This document shows, piece by piece, positions 34,810-43,575 of a stretch of 64,000 nt of DNA. The first letter of the stretch is position 1. Each line of letters starts with the position of its first letter. Position numbers and translations under genes: made by a program. This stretch comes from CAIWHR01 sp963786625 (GTDB lineage Bacteria > Pseudomonadota > Gammaproteobacteria > Burkholderiales > Casimicrobiaceae): positions 744,001 through 808,000 of the forward strand of contig CAWAZS010000014.1 in NCBI GenBank assembly GCA_963786625.1, read 5' to 3'. Below the pieces are notes generated by a model. It was given only the letters and a program-made list of their open reading frames with translations, did no database searches and was not told the origin of the DNA.

Positions 34810-35478
34810 TCACCGCGAACCGGGAGCGTCCGCGGAGTGCGGCCCATCGCGCTGCGCAGACGCGCCGACCTGCCTCGCCAGGTGGACCAGTCCCCGCGCG
34901 CAGGCGAACGAGTGCCCCCACAGGTTGGCCTCGCGCGGCAGCGAGTCCAGATCCCGCGGCCTGCCGGGGGCCGCGAGGCGCAGCGGCCCGTCGATCCGCA
35001 CGTCGCCGAACGCCAGCGCGTCGTCCGCGGTGACCACGCAGACCCCCGGCAACGACGCCGGCAACCCGCCGGGCCGATCGGGCCGCGCCGACGCGACGAG
35101 CGTGCAACCCGCGGCGATCGCGTCGGCGCAGGCCGCGGCCAGCACGTCGCTTCCGACTCCCGGGGCGACCGAGAGACTCAAGTTCACGAACGCGCATTGC
35201 TCGGCGGCGGCGCGCAGGATTCCCCGGGCGACGAGCGACGGGTAGGTTGCGCCGTCGTCGTCGAACACGCGAACGGCGAAGATCTCCGCGTCGGGGAACG
35301 CCTCGCGGATGACGCCGGCCACTGCCGTGCCGTGGCCCACGAGGTCGCGGTAGTCGCCGTCCTCCCCTACGCGCCCATCGGGCGCCAGGAACATGCGGCA
35401 ACCGGCAACGGCTCCGCGCACGTGCGAGTGCCACGGATTCAAGCCGGTGTCCACGATGCCGATGCGCAGGACCGCCAT
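34810..35478 (-). CDS. qhpE: Subtilisin-like serine protease of amine dehydrogenase biogenesis
   Basis: A small S8-family protease of 222 residues without signal peptide or propeptide. The triad is visible: Asp10 (GIVDTG), His49 (GHGTAVAGV) and Ser190. The serine lies in GHSFA rather than the common GTSxA. In Paracoccus denitrificans QhpE removes the leader of the cross-linked gamma subunit in the cytoplasm before export. The position after the ABC exporter gene matches that order. The gene is intact and last in the operon. Confidence 0.85.
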   Translation of the reverse strand: MAVLRIGIVDTGLNPWHSHVRGAVAGCRMFLAPDGRVGEDGDYRDLVGHGTAVAGVIREAFPDAEIFAVRVFDDDGATYPSLVARGILRAAAEQCAFVNLSLSVAPGVGSDVLAAACADAIAAGCTLVASARPDRPGGLPASLPGVCVVTADDALAFGDVRIDGPLRLAAPGRPRDLDSLPREANLWGHSFACARGLVHLARQVGASAQRDGPHSADAPGSR

Positions 35479-35534
35479 CGCCCCGGTTCAACCGTTCGCC
35501 AGCGCAGGCTTGCCGGGCACGCGCGGCAAGCGCA

Positions 35535-37241
35535 TCAGGCCCACGCGCGGGCGGAGCGCAGCAGCGTCTTCAACTCCTCGGGGGCGACCTGGGTGAAGCG
35601 CCCATCGTGCAGGAACAGGATCCGGTCGAATTCGTCGAGGCCCACCGGCCGATGCGAGACGACGAGTGCGGTGCGATCGGCGAACGCGGCCCACAGGTTC
35701 GCCCGGATACGCGCCTCGGTCTCCAGATCGAGGCCGGAGAACGCCTCGTCGAGCACCAGGATCTGCGGATTGCGCAGGAACAGGCGCGCGAGACCCAGAC
35801 GCTGGCGCTGGCCATCGGAAAGCGCGAGCCCGCGGCCGCCGATGAGCGTGTCGCAGCCATCGGGGAGCGCGGCGACGAAGGCGGAGGCATCGGCCAAGGC
35901 CAGTGCCCGCGCCAGATCCTTTCCCGTTGCCGCGGGATTGCCGTAGCGCAGGTTCTCCTCCACCGAGGCGTGCAGCAGGAACGGCTCGGCGCCGGCATAG
36001 CCGAGCACGTCGCGGTCTCCGCCGCGCCCCCACTCGCAGGCGGATCGGCCGTCGATGCGCACGGACCCGATGCCCGGTTCGCGCAGGCCGAAGATCAGCT
36101 GAAGCAGGGTGGACTTTCCCGCGCCCGACGCGCCGAAGAGCGCCACGCGTTCTCCCGGCACGATCCGGAGGTCGACACCGCGCAGCACCGGCGGCTTTCC
36201 GGCGTAGGCGAACGTCACGTCCTGCAGCACGATGCCGCGCTCATCGATGACCGTGGTCGGTACGCCGTTTCGCGGATGCGCATGGCGATCGTCGGGCCCC
36301 AACACCTCGGCGACCCGGGCGAGGCTCACGCGCGCTTCCTGGAGGCTGCGCACGAGCCCCAGCAGGCCCTGCGCCGGACCGAACAGGCGTCCCTGGTAGA
36401 GGACGAAGGCGACGAAGGTGCCGAGGCTGATCGTCCCCGCCTCGAGCAGGCTGCCGCCCGCGACGTAGATCCAGGCGAGCGCGAGCGTCAGCAGCAGGCC
36501 GGGCGCGCCGGTCGACATCGAGTCGAGCACCTGGAAGCCGACGACCTCGCGGTTCAGGTGCTCGTTGGCCGCGGCGAGGCGCCGCTGCTCCTCGCGCTCG
36601 GCGCGATGGAAGCGAACCGCCCGCAATGCCGCGAGGCGCTCGGCGAGGAAATGCGAGAGGTCGGCCATCGCCTCGCGCACGCGACGGGTCCTCGCCTCGA
36701 CCGGGCGGCGAAACGCGGACGTGGCGAGGAGCGCGAGGAGCACGCCGGCGAAGCTCCACAGCGCGAGCGTGGGAGACAAACCGAACATGATCAGCGCCGC
36801 CACGGCGAGAAAGAGGACGCTCTGGACCCCGCCCAGCAGACCATCGACGAGGAGGGTCTGGATGCGCGGAACGTCGGTGCCGAAACGCGTGAGCAGATCG
36901 CCGTGGCGGAACGGCTCGACCGCCTCCAGCGGAGCGTCGAGGCAGCGCCGGAAGAGCGCCGCGCGCAGGCTCGCCAGAACGTCGGCCGAAAGGCGGGCGT
37001 GGATGCGGCCCGACAGCGTGGCGAGCGCGAGATCGAGAATCGCGAGGACGACCAGGGCAATGGCGATCATCGGGATCGACGCAAAATCGCCGTGGGTCGC
37101 GACGGCGTCGACGAAGGCCTTGCCCAGGAGCGGGGTCGACAGGGAAACCGCCGCGCCGCAGAGGCTCAGCACGAATACGAGCGCGAGCGCCCTCCGCTTG
37201 CCGGCGAGGTGATGCGCGTAACGGAGCAACTCCCTCAGCAC
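35535..37241 (-). CDS. qhpF: ABC exporter of amine dehydrogenase biogenesis
   Basis: The frame is open well upstream, but I choose the GTG at 37241, which overlaps the stop of the preceding gene and starts LRELLRYAHHLAGKRR, the cytoplasmic lead of an exporter membrane domain. The fused half-transporter has a transmembrane domain (residues ~20-310) and an ATPase domain with Walker A (GASGAGKST), signature (ALSDGQRQRLG) and Walker B (ILVLDEA). QhpF is thought to export the processed gamma subunit to the periplasm. Length is 568 residues, and the gene is intact. Confidence 0.85.
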   Translation of the reverse strand: MLRELLRYAHHLAGKRRALALVFVLSLCGAAVSLSTPLLGKAFVDAVATHGDFASIPMIAIALVVLAILDLALATLSGRIHARLSADVLASLRAALFRRCLDAPLEAVEPFRHGDLLTRFGTDVPRIQTLLVDGLLGGVQSVLFLAVAALIMFGLSPTLALWSFAGVLLALLATSAFRRPVEARTRRVREAMADLSHFLAERLAALRAVRFHRAEREEQRRLAAANEHLNREVVGFQVLDSMSTGAPGLLLTLALAWIYVAGGSLLEAGTISLGTFVAFVLYQGRLFGPAQGLLGLVRSLQEARVSLARVAEVLGPDDRHAHPRNGVPTTVIDERGIVLQDVTFAYAGKPPVLRGVDLRIVPGERVALFGASGAGKSTLLQLIFGLREPGIGSVRIDGRSACEWGRGGDRDVLGYAGAEPFLLHASVEENLRYGNPAATGKDLARALALADASAFVAALPDGCDTLIGGRGLALSDGQRQRLGLARLFLRNPQILVLDEAFSGLDLETEARIRANLWAAFADRTALVVSHRPVGLDEFDRILFLHDGRFTQVAPEELKTLLRSARAWA

Positions 37242-38254
37242 GACTCCGCCTCGCGGCGAATGCCGGGCGCGCTTGGCTCGTCGTGGCCGCTTCGACGCCG
37301 GATGCCGTTGCGCTCCCGGCCCAGACATCCGGGTAGTAGCAAAGGTGCGCATCCTTGCAGAGCTCGGGTGCGCCGCGTCGCGACACGACCGCATCGCGGA
37401 TGTCGCCGGGCAGCCGCGCCGTTACCGGCGAGCTGGAGCGCGACCGCGGCCAGCTCGACCGACGCCAGCTTTCGCGGCAGCGATGCCTCGCGGCCCACCA
37501 CCTTGAGGCTCGCGATCCCGAGCTGCGCGAGGCGCGGCAGCGCGCACAGGCCGCAGGGGCCGAGCGTGTAGCCGCGGCTCGTCTGGCAGCCGCAGTTGTT
37601 CAGTGTCCACTTGAAGAACTCGTACCGATCGTCGAGGCCGCGGGACTTGATGCCGATGCGGTCGTCGATGCAGTAGGGACCGAAGGCGTGCGTGGTGGCG
37701 CAGATCCCTTCCTCGAACACGCAGCCGTCGTTGAGCAGGAACGCCTCCCACTCGAGCCCGGGAATCGCCGTTTCCTCGATCTCGGACAGCGTCACCTGGC
37801 GCGGAAGGATCACGCGCGCCACGCCGAGGTCGCGGTAGAAGGCAGCGGCGCCGGGATTGCGGCAGCTCGCCAGACTGGAGACGTGCACGCGCGGCGCGAG
37901 ACCCGCCTCGCACAGCGCGAGGAGCAGCTCCCACTCGGCGACGATGAGGGCGGCGACGCCGACGTCGTCGACGAGCATCCTGCCGAACTCGACCAGGCGT
38001 TGCACGGCCCCTGCCGGATAGGATGGCGCGTTGAGCGTCGCGAACACCGGCCGCGGCCCGGCCAGCGCGACGATGCGGCGCAAGTCGTCGAGGTCGGGCA
38101 CGCCCGCCGACTTCGGATTGCGGCGGTGGACCCACGCCGCGCCGAAAGTTTCGTCCCAGCCAGGCGGCGTCAGGCCGCAATAGAACTCGTGCGCACCCGC
38201 GGCGCACAGCGGGGCGACCTCGCCGGAATTGCGCAGCGGCGCGAGAATCTTCAC
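37235..38254 (-). CDS. U32-family protein, UbiU-like, in the amine dehydrogenase operon
   Basis: The GTG at 38254 overlaps the stop of the previous U32 gene (GTGA). The protein starts KILAPLRNSGEVAPLCAAGA, the U32 barrel entry. Cysteines 178, 185, 195 and 234 lie where UbiU holds its [4Fe-4S] cluster: CVFEEGIC keeps the C-x6-C spacing of UbiU, and LGIASLKVVGRE follows as IASVKIEGR does there. Two shifts near 37420 and 37330 appear to compensate and hide an expected LCKDAHLCYYPDVW end. UbiU/V, RlhA and TrhP of this family hydroxylate quinone precursors or RNA. Here an oxygen-independent hydroxylase or accessory role on the gamma subunit is inferred. Confidence 0.75.
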   Translation of the reverse strand: MKILAPLRNSGEVAPLCAAGAHEFYCGLTPPGWDETFGAAWVHRRNPKSAGVPDLDDLRRIVALAGPRPVFATLNAPSYPAGAVQRLVEFGRMLVDDVGVAALIVAEWELLLALCEAGLAPRVHVSSLASCRNPGAAAFYRDLGVARVILPRQVTLSEIEETAIPGLEWEAFLLNDGCVFEEGICATTHAFGPYCIDDRIGIKSRGLDDRYEFFKWTLNNCGCQTSRGYTLGPCGLCALPRLAQLGIASLKVVGREASLPRKLASVELAAVALQLAGNGAAARRHPRCGRVATRRTRALQGCAPLLLPGCLGRERNGIRRRSGHDEPSAPGIRREAESC

Positions 38255-39090
38255 GGGAGCGCAGCCTCGTGCACGACGATGCGGTCGGTACGCGGCATCC
38301 ATCCGCGAGCCGCTTCGTGCGGGACTTCGTAGAAGAGCGTGTTCCCGCCGCGCCAGTGCGTCAGCGCGGAGTCATCCCGCTGCACAGGGAGCGGCTTGCC
38401 GCGGCACGGCCCGGGGCAGGGATCCGCGAGCGTCTTGGAGAAGGCGCGGCCTTCCGGGTAGAGGCCGGCCTTCAGCGGACAGCTGCGGCCCGATGCCGCG
38501 AAGGTGAACGGCACGTGCAGTGCGCGGCACAGCCCGGCACCTGCGGCGTCCGTTCCGTCACCGAGGTAGCCGCCGTCGAGGTCCACGTCGGTTTCGATCG
38601 CGGCTACGCCCAGGCCGGAGAAGAACCGGCGCAGCCGCGCGTAGCGCGAGGCGTCGTGCGCGGCACGACCGGCCGGCGCATCGCGATAGGCGCGCGGGTC
38701 GCGCAGCGACCGGTTCATGAGCCGGCCCGCGCGCCGCGGCAGCGAGGGATGGCGCGCGCGGAGCAGCCCGAGCACTCCCCAGTCGTTGAATACGACGGCG
38801 GGCGCCCGACCCTTCGCGACGAGTCCCGTCAGCAGGCGATCGACGCTCCGCAATCCGTCGGGCGTGACGAGCGGAGTGAGCAGTGTGGGCTCCCATTGCC
38901 GCCGTCGGGCCAGCGCACAGAAGGCATCGGCCTCGCCGAGATCGGGCAGGCGGTCCTCGCAGAACTCGGTCCCGAAGTAGAGCGCGACCGTCGGCCCCTC
39001 GGGCAGCAGAGCCCGCCACGCGGGGGGGCAGGCAGCGCGCGGATCGCGCGGTGCGTCGGCGGGACTTGCGAGGCGAACTCCGTATTCCAC
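38251..39090 (-). CDS. U32-family protein, UbiV-like, in the amine dehydrogenase operon
   Basis: The GTG at 39090 lies 18 bases after the beta-subunit stop and gives 279 residues. Family landmarks are VALYFGTEFCEDR (compare UbiV IYLGEAVCSKR), FNDWGVLGLL (compare EASDLGVV) and a C-terminal SGRSCPLKAG with DPCPGPCRG. Cys44, Cys204, Cys225 and Cys229 reproduce the UbiV set C39, C180, C193, C197, including the closing C-x3-C. A [4Fe-4S] cluster is therefore expected. It is coupled to the UbiU-like gene, so a heterodimer as in UbiUV is likely. Function in CTQ biogenesis is inferred from context. The gene is intact. Confidence 0.75.
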   Translation of the reverse strand: MEYGVRLASPADAPRDPRAACPPAWRALLPEGPTVALYFGTEFCEDRLPDLGEADAFCALARRRQWEPTLLTPLVTPDGLRSVDRLLTGLVAKGRAPAVVFNDWGVLGLLRARHPSLPRRAGRLMNRSLRDPRAYRDAPAGRAAHDASRYARLRRFFSGLGVAAIETDVDLDGGYLGDGTDAAGAGLCRALHVPFTFAASGRSCPLKAGLYPEGRAFSKTLADPCPGPCRGKPLPVQRDDSALTHWRGGNTLFYEVPHEAARGWMPRTDRIVVHEAALP

Positions 39091-39107
39091 GCTCAAGTCC
39101 CCAGCGC

Positions 39108-40123
39108 TCAGAATGCGATGCGCCGGAGGTCCATGCCGTCGGAGGCCATCTGCAGCACCTTCAGGGGCTTCAGCGTCGCCGCGTCGTAGATCGTCAGCGT
39201 GGATCCCCCGCCCGCGACGTAGATCTTCCTGCCGTCCGCCGAAACGTTGATGCCGTAACAGGTGCCTTCGCTGATCGGCACCGACGCGACGTAGGTCCTC
39301 TTGACCAGGTCGATCACGGTCAGGTCGTCCATCACCGCGTAGGCCCTCTTGCGGTCGGGGGCGAGGACCACCGAATACGCCATCGCCGGCTCGCCCTGGA
39401 GCACGATGTCCCGGATGTCGCCGCTCTGCTGGTCGATGAGCAGCAGCCCCATGAACTTCTCCGTGTAATAGTTCATGCTGGCGACGCCGCCGTTGTCGAA
39501 CGCATAGTCCCAGAACGGCAGGATGTTCATCCCCTTGTCGAACATGGGCACGGTTTCCACGACCTTGAGGTCGGCACCCGAGGTGTCGATCTTGTAGATG
39601 TCCTTGCCGAAGGCGTAGAGCATCCTGCCGCCCTTGACGCCGACGAGGTGCGCCACGCCCCACGGCACCTCGACGCTGCGCAGCAGCTTTCCGGTCGCGA
39701 GCTCGAACTGCGCGATCACCGGCTTGCCGACCACCACCTCGCCCTTGTCGACCTTGCGCGACATGAAGCCACCGTAGGCGGTCCTGCCGTCGGGATCGAC
39801 GACGAAGCCGAACATCACGCGGTCCCAGCCGTCGTTGCTCACGTCCACGGTGGCGACGACCCGGTTCTCGCCGAGGTCGACCTTGTGCACGAGGTGCCGG
39901 TTGGTCGTCACGTACAGGAGTTTCCGGTCCGCCGTGAGTCCCACCTCGCGCGTCGCGCCCTTGATCGGAATGTCGGCGACGATCGCGTCGGTGTCGCCGT
40001 CGATCACCTGGATGACTCCGTAGCCGAGGTAGTAGAACCGGTCGCGCGCCTCGCTGCGTTCGGCGTGGGCGAGGGCCAGCGCAAGCGCAACGACCCCACG
40101 AAGAGCAATCGCTGCCAGCTCAT
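39108..40123 (-). CDS. qhpB: Quinohemoprotein amine dehydrogenase beta subunit, one frameshift in the signal peptide
   Basis: AGGAGG precedes the ATG at 40123. The first codons (MSWQRLLFV) and a hydrophobic stretch in the next frame (VVALALALAHA) form a Sec signal peptide once one G is added to GTGGGGTCG near 40105. The rest is a seven-bladed beta-propeller of about 310 residues with repeated strands such as DGDTDAIVADIPI, ATREVGLTADRKLLYVT and GRKIYVAGGGSTLTIYD. This is the periplasmic beta subunit that, with gamma, forms the amine oxidation site. It sits between the gamma-subunit gene and the U32 pair. Confidence 0.88.
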
Positions 40124-40132
40124 GGCGGCCTC

Positions 40133-40456
40133 CTAGTCGTATTTCAGGTTGCGCCAGTCGCGCGCCACGTTCGGACAGGCGACGTCGAAGTCCTTGTGGT
40201 TGGTGAGCCCGTCCGGCATCTGCGCGGGCCACCAGCAGTCGCCGGCGCAGCCATGGAAGTCGCGAACCGACGCCTGGCAGTTCCCGATCGGGTAGGTGGG
40301 CCGCGGGTTGGTCTCCCAACCCGTGTCGAAGATCGTCGTGCAGCCTTGCGGCATGACCGGGGCGCCGAGGGCTTCCGCCGTCTTCGCCTCGCCCTCGGCC
40401 AGGCGCTCGATGGCCCGCGCCTTCTCGTTCAACGCTTCGATGAGCTTCTTCTTCAT
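40133..40456 (-). CDS. qhpC: Quinohemoprotein amine dehydrogenase gamma subunit (CTQ precursor)
   Basis: A 107-residue peptide whose first ~30 residues are a charged leader (MKKKLIEALNEKARAIERLA) for QhpE cleavage. The core keeps every cross-link spacing known for the mature subunit: Cys39-Glu48 (+9), Cys60-Asp66 (+6), Cys74-Asp82 (+8) for thioethers, and Cys70-Trp76 (+6) for the cysteine tryptophylquinone, within GCAGDCWWPAQMPD. A further cysteine (94) has no obvious partner. The radical SAM protein next door makes the thioethers, and the tryptophan must then be oxygenated twice. The gene is intact. Confidence 0.93.
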   Translation of the reverse strand: MKKKLIEALNEKARAIERLAEGEAKTAEALGAPVMPQGCTTIFDTGWETNPRPTYPIGNCQASVRDFHGCAGDCWWPAQMPDGLTNHKDFDVACPNVARDWRNLKYD

Positions 40457-40479
40457 GAGCTACTCCCGTACGGAGGTTT

Positions 40480-41896
40480 TCAGCCGTCGGCTCGCCGCTC
40501 GAGGAAGGCGAGCACCGGGTTGTCGCGATCCTGGCCAAGGCCGGCATACACGCGTATGCCGAGCTCGAGCCAGCGCCGGATGAAGGCGCAGGAGCCGCCG
40601 GGCGGAAGCCCCAGCTGGACCTCGCGCAGATGGTTCTCGTAGTGGCAGCCGCCGGCGCAGAGGCTCCGTGCCCAGCACGCGCCGCACGCTTCTTCCCTCG
40701 GCGCCGCCTGCGCCGCGAGGCAGGCGCCGATCTTCGCGTAATCGACGCCGGAGTCGAGGTCGCCGACGCGGAAGCGTTCCACGCCGGCGAAGCGGTGACA
40801 CAGAAAGAAGCGGCCCTCGGCGTCGAGCGCCAGGTACCCGAGCCCGGCGCCGCAGGGCGCGCTCTTCACCTGACCCAGGTGCAGGCGCGCGAGCAGGTCG
40901 AGCAGATTCGAGAACGGCAGCGCGCGCCCCTGCGCCGCCTCGCGCGCGAATCGCTCGGCGAGCAGCGCGAAGCCGGCGAACAGCGCCTCGTCCTGCGCGG
41001 GCGTCGGCAGCAGTCGGGCGTTGATCGGGCTCGCCGGCGCGATGCCGACCTCGAGGAAGCCGAGACCGAGCACGTGGTCGAACACTTCCGGAACGCGCGC
41101 CCACTGCTCCGGGGTGAGGGTGACGCGCGCCGCGGGCGGCCGGCACCCGTGCGCGCGCAGCAGCTTGAGGCCCGCGACGACGTCCGCATACGTGCCGCCG
41201 CCGTTCCTGCGCGAGTAGCGGCGATTGGCGTCGTGCAGGTCGGGGGGGCCGTCGATGCTGACCGAGACGCCGATCCGGTGCTCGCTCAGGAAGTCGAGCA
41301 CCTCGGGCGTGAACCGCGTGCCGTTGGTGGTGAGCGAGACGACGAGGCTCTTTCCCGCCGCGCTCGCCGCGGCCTCGGCCTCCGTCACCGCGGCCTTGAC
41401 CGCCGGGAGATTGAGCAGCGGCTCGCCGCCGAACAGGACGAGCGTGACCTGTCGCGCGGTCGCCGGAGGATTCCACCAGATGCCGCGCGGCGCGGCGCGC
41501 GAGCTCGGGGCGCATGAGTCGCGGGCGCCCCGCCATACGAGCCGCCGCCCGCATAGCAGTACGAGCAGGAGAGATTGCAGGTCTGCGCCACTTCCAGCAC
41601 GAGCGTGGCGAGCGGGACCTCGGCGGGGTCGATCGGCGCCGGCGGAATGCGCGCCGCAGCTGCGAGGGGATCAGCACCCGGGCATCGCGCAGCGCTTCCA
41701 GAACCTCGCGGTCGGCGCGCGGCACGTCGCGCAGGTCGATCGCGTCCCGCGCGCGCCAGCGTGCCAGGACGTCCCGCGTCGCATCGTCGAGCGCGAACAG
41801 GCTCGCCTGATCCGCGCCGAAGAGCAGCGCCTTGCCGCCCGGCGCCGCGGCAGGCTCGAAGATCCGGTGGTCCGCCCAGGCGTAGGATCCGCTCAT
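40480..41896 (-). CDS. qhpD: Radical SAM maturase of the gamma subunit, several frameshifts
   Basis: The ATG at 41896 overlaps the alpha-subunit stop (ATGA). Frame 1 holds the N-terminus (SYAWADHRIFEP to LRDARVLIPSQL). Frame 2 holds the radical SAM cluster motif CNLSCSYCYAGG. A third frame carries the rest from VTEAEAAASAAGKSL, with SVSIDGPPDLHD and a cysteine-rich SPASM-like end (APCGAGLG, FFLCHRFAG, CGACWARSLCAGGC). Breaks lie near 41660, 41525 and 41455. Corrected length of about 472 residues equals known QhpD, which forms the Cys-to-Asp/Glu thioether links in QhpC. Sequence errors are the likely cause of the breaks. Confidence 0.88.
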
Positions 41897-43457
41897 CGTA
41901 TCCGCTGGATGTAGTCGGGCATCGTGACCGCAAGCTGCGCCTGCGCCTGGAAGGTCTGCGCGCCCCGCTGGTACCGGGCAACGACCTTGACGAGCCCGCT
42001 GTTCTCCGCCGAGTAGTTGCGCAGCGGATTCGGACCGTAATCGCCCATCGGCAGATAGCTGCCGTTGGGCTTGATGCCGCCGAGCCATTGCAGGTCGTCG
42101 TCGTCGGGACGCGTCTTCTCTTCGGCGAGCCGGAAGGTGGCCGGGACCGGACCCAGCGCGACGTTGGCCGCCTTCTTGCCGCTGCCGCTCTTCGCGTAGG
42201 CGATGGCCTCGAACTGGACGCCCTCGGCCGGATAGTGCGTTCCACCCGACAGTCGCGCGCGCCCCATGGCCGGCGTGATCGCGATGTGGTCGATCCGCGG
42301 CGCGAGCCGTATCGTTCCGGCGTCGACGCCCTTCACCGTGAGCTTCGCTTCGGAGAGCTTCTCGGCATTGCTCACCACCTGGAGCTCGAGCGCGCCGGGC
42401 GCGATGCGCTTGACGCCCAGGACCTTGACCGGACCACCGGCGAAGGCAATGTCCGCCGGCCTGGCGTCGGGCAGGTTCACGCCTTCGACGGTGAGCGTGG
42501 TCTTCTCGCCCTTGAGCAGGAACGCCGGCAGGACGCGCGCGACTGCGGGCGCTGCCGCCGTTGCGCAGCCATTTCGCGCCGGATGTGCGGAAGTCCGGCG
42601 CAGGGAAATGCCATTCGCCGCGGATCTCGTCGCCCGAAGCGATATACGCGCCGCTGACGGGGAAGCCGTTGTTCCTCGTCCGCGTGCGCAGCGCGTAACC
42701 CCCGTAGAGCGTGCCCTCGCCGGCGAAGGACTCGGCGGTTCCGTCGGCGTAGGTGAGGCTGCCCGTCAGCCTGTACTCGGCGTTGCCGGCGCCGGCGATC
42801 CGTACCTCGCCCCGGTAGGCGCCGCGGCCGGGCTGGTGGCCGAACACGCTCCAGTCGCCGTCGAGCTTCGTCGCGGGCGCGGACCAGGGCTTGCCGTAGG
42901 GCAGCCGCTTCGCGAGGTAGGCGAGCACCGCGTCGGCCTCGGTAATCCAGTGCATCTCGCGCAGCTGGAAGACCACCGTCGGAACCATGTAGAGGTGGAA
43001 GTCGCGTGAGCTTCGCCCAATGGTCCGGAGTCATCCGATACGAGTAGATCTTCCCCGCGGTGTGGCAGCGCACGCAGGCGGCGTGGAGCCGCTCCTCGTC
43101 CTTGTCGGCGGGCGCCTCCACCTGCTGGGAGTTGTGCCAAAGGCTCAGGTACGACACCCGCGCCTGCTCGTCGGGCGTGAGGATCTGGGTGGCGGAGAGC
43201 TCCTTGAGGAGCCCGTCCATCTCCCCTTTCCCGAGCGCCATGCCGTGCAGGCGCCGCATCCGGTCGATGATGACCGTCCATTCCTCCGGGGTCGTCCGCA
43301 GGTCTTCCACGCGGGGAATCCGGCCGTCCGCGGCCGGGGCGTGGCAGTCCGCGCACTTCTTCCAGACCAGCGAATCCTTGCCGAAGGCCGAAGCGCTGCC
43401 GGCGAGCGCCAGCATCGTCAATCCGAGGGCGATTCCCAGTGCCTTGGTCCGTTGCAT
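41893..43457 (-). CDS. qhpA: Quinohemoprotein amine dehydrogenase alpha subunit (diheme), two or more frameshifts
   Basis: The ATG at 43457 starts a signal peptide (LGIALGLTMLALAGSASAFG). Two c-type heme sites follow: CADCH and CVRCH. After a break near 43010 come the beta-rich middle domains (LDGDWSVFGHQPGRGAYRG, GNAEYRLTGSLTY), and after a break near 42500 the C-terminal domains ending TMPDYIQRIR. Total length of about 520 codons fits the precursor. The subunit passes electrons from CTQ through its hemes to a periplasmic cytochrome or cupredoxin. It is the first structural gene of the operon, 118 bases after the regulator. Confidence 0.88.
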
Positions 43458-43575
43458 CCGCTGCCTCCCTTGATCATCCGGCGCCGCCTGCGCGTCTTCC
43501 AACTCAGCGCGTTGCCGCAGAGACGAATCGACACGCAAGCTTAGGACCGGAAATTTCGCCTGTACTTGTGCGACA

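Noticed and set aside
37235..39090. The two U32 genes as peptidases cutting the gamma-subunit leader
   Set aside because: The operon already has a subtilisin-like protease with a full triad, and the conserved cysteines point to Fe-S hydroxylase-type U32 proteins.
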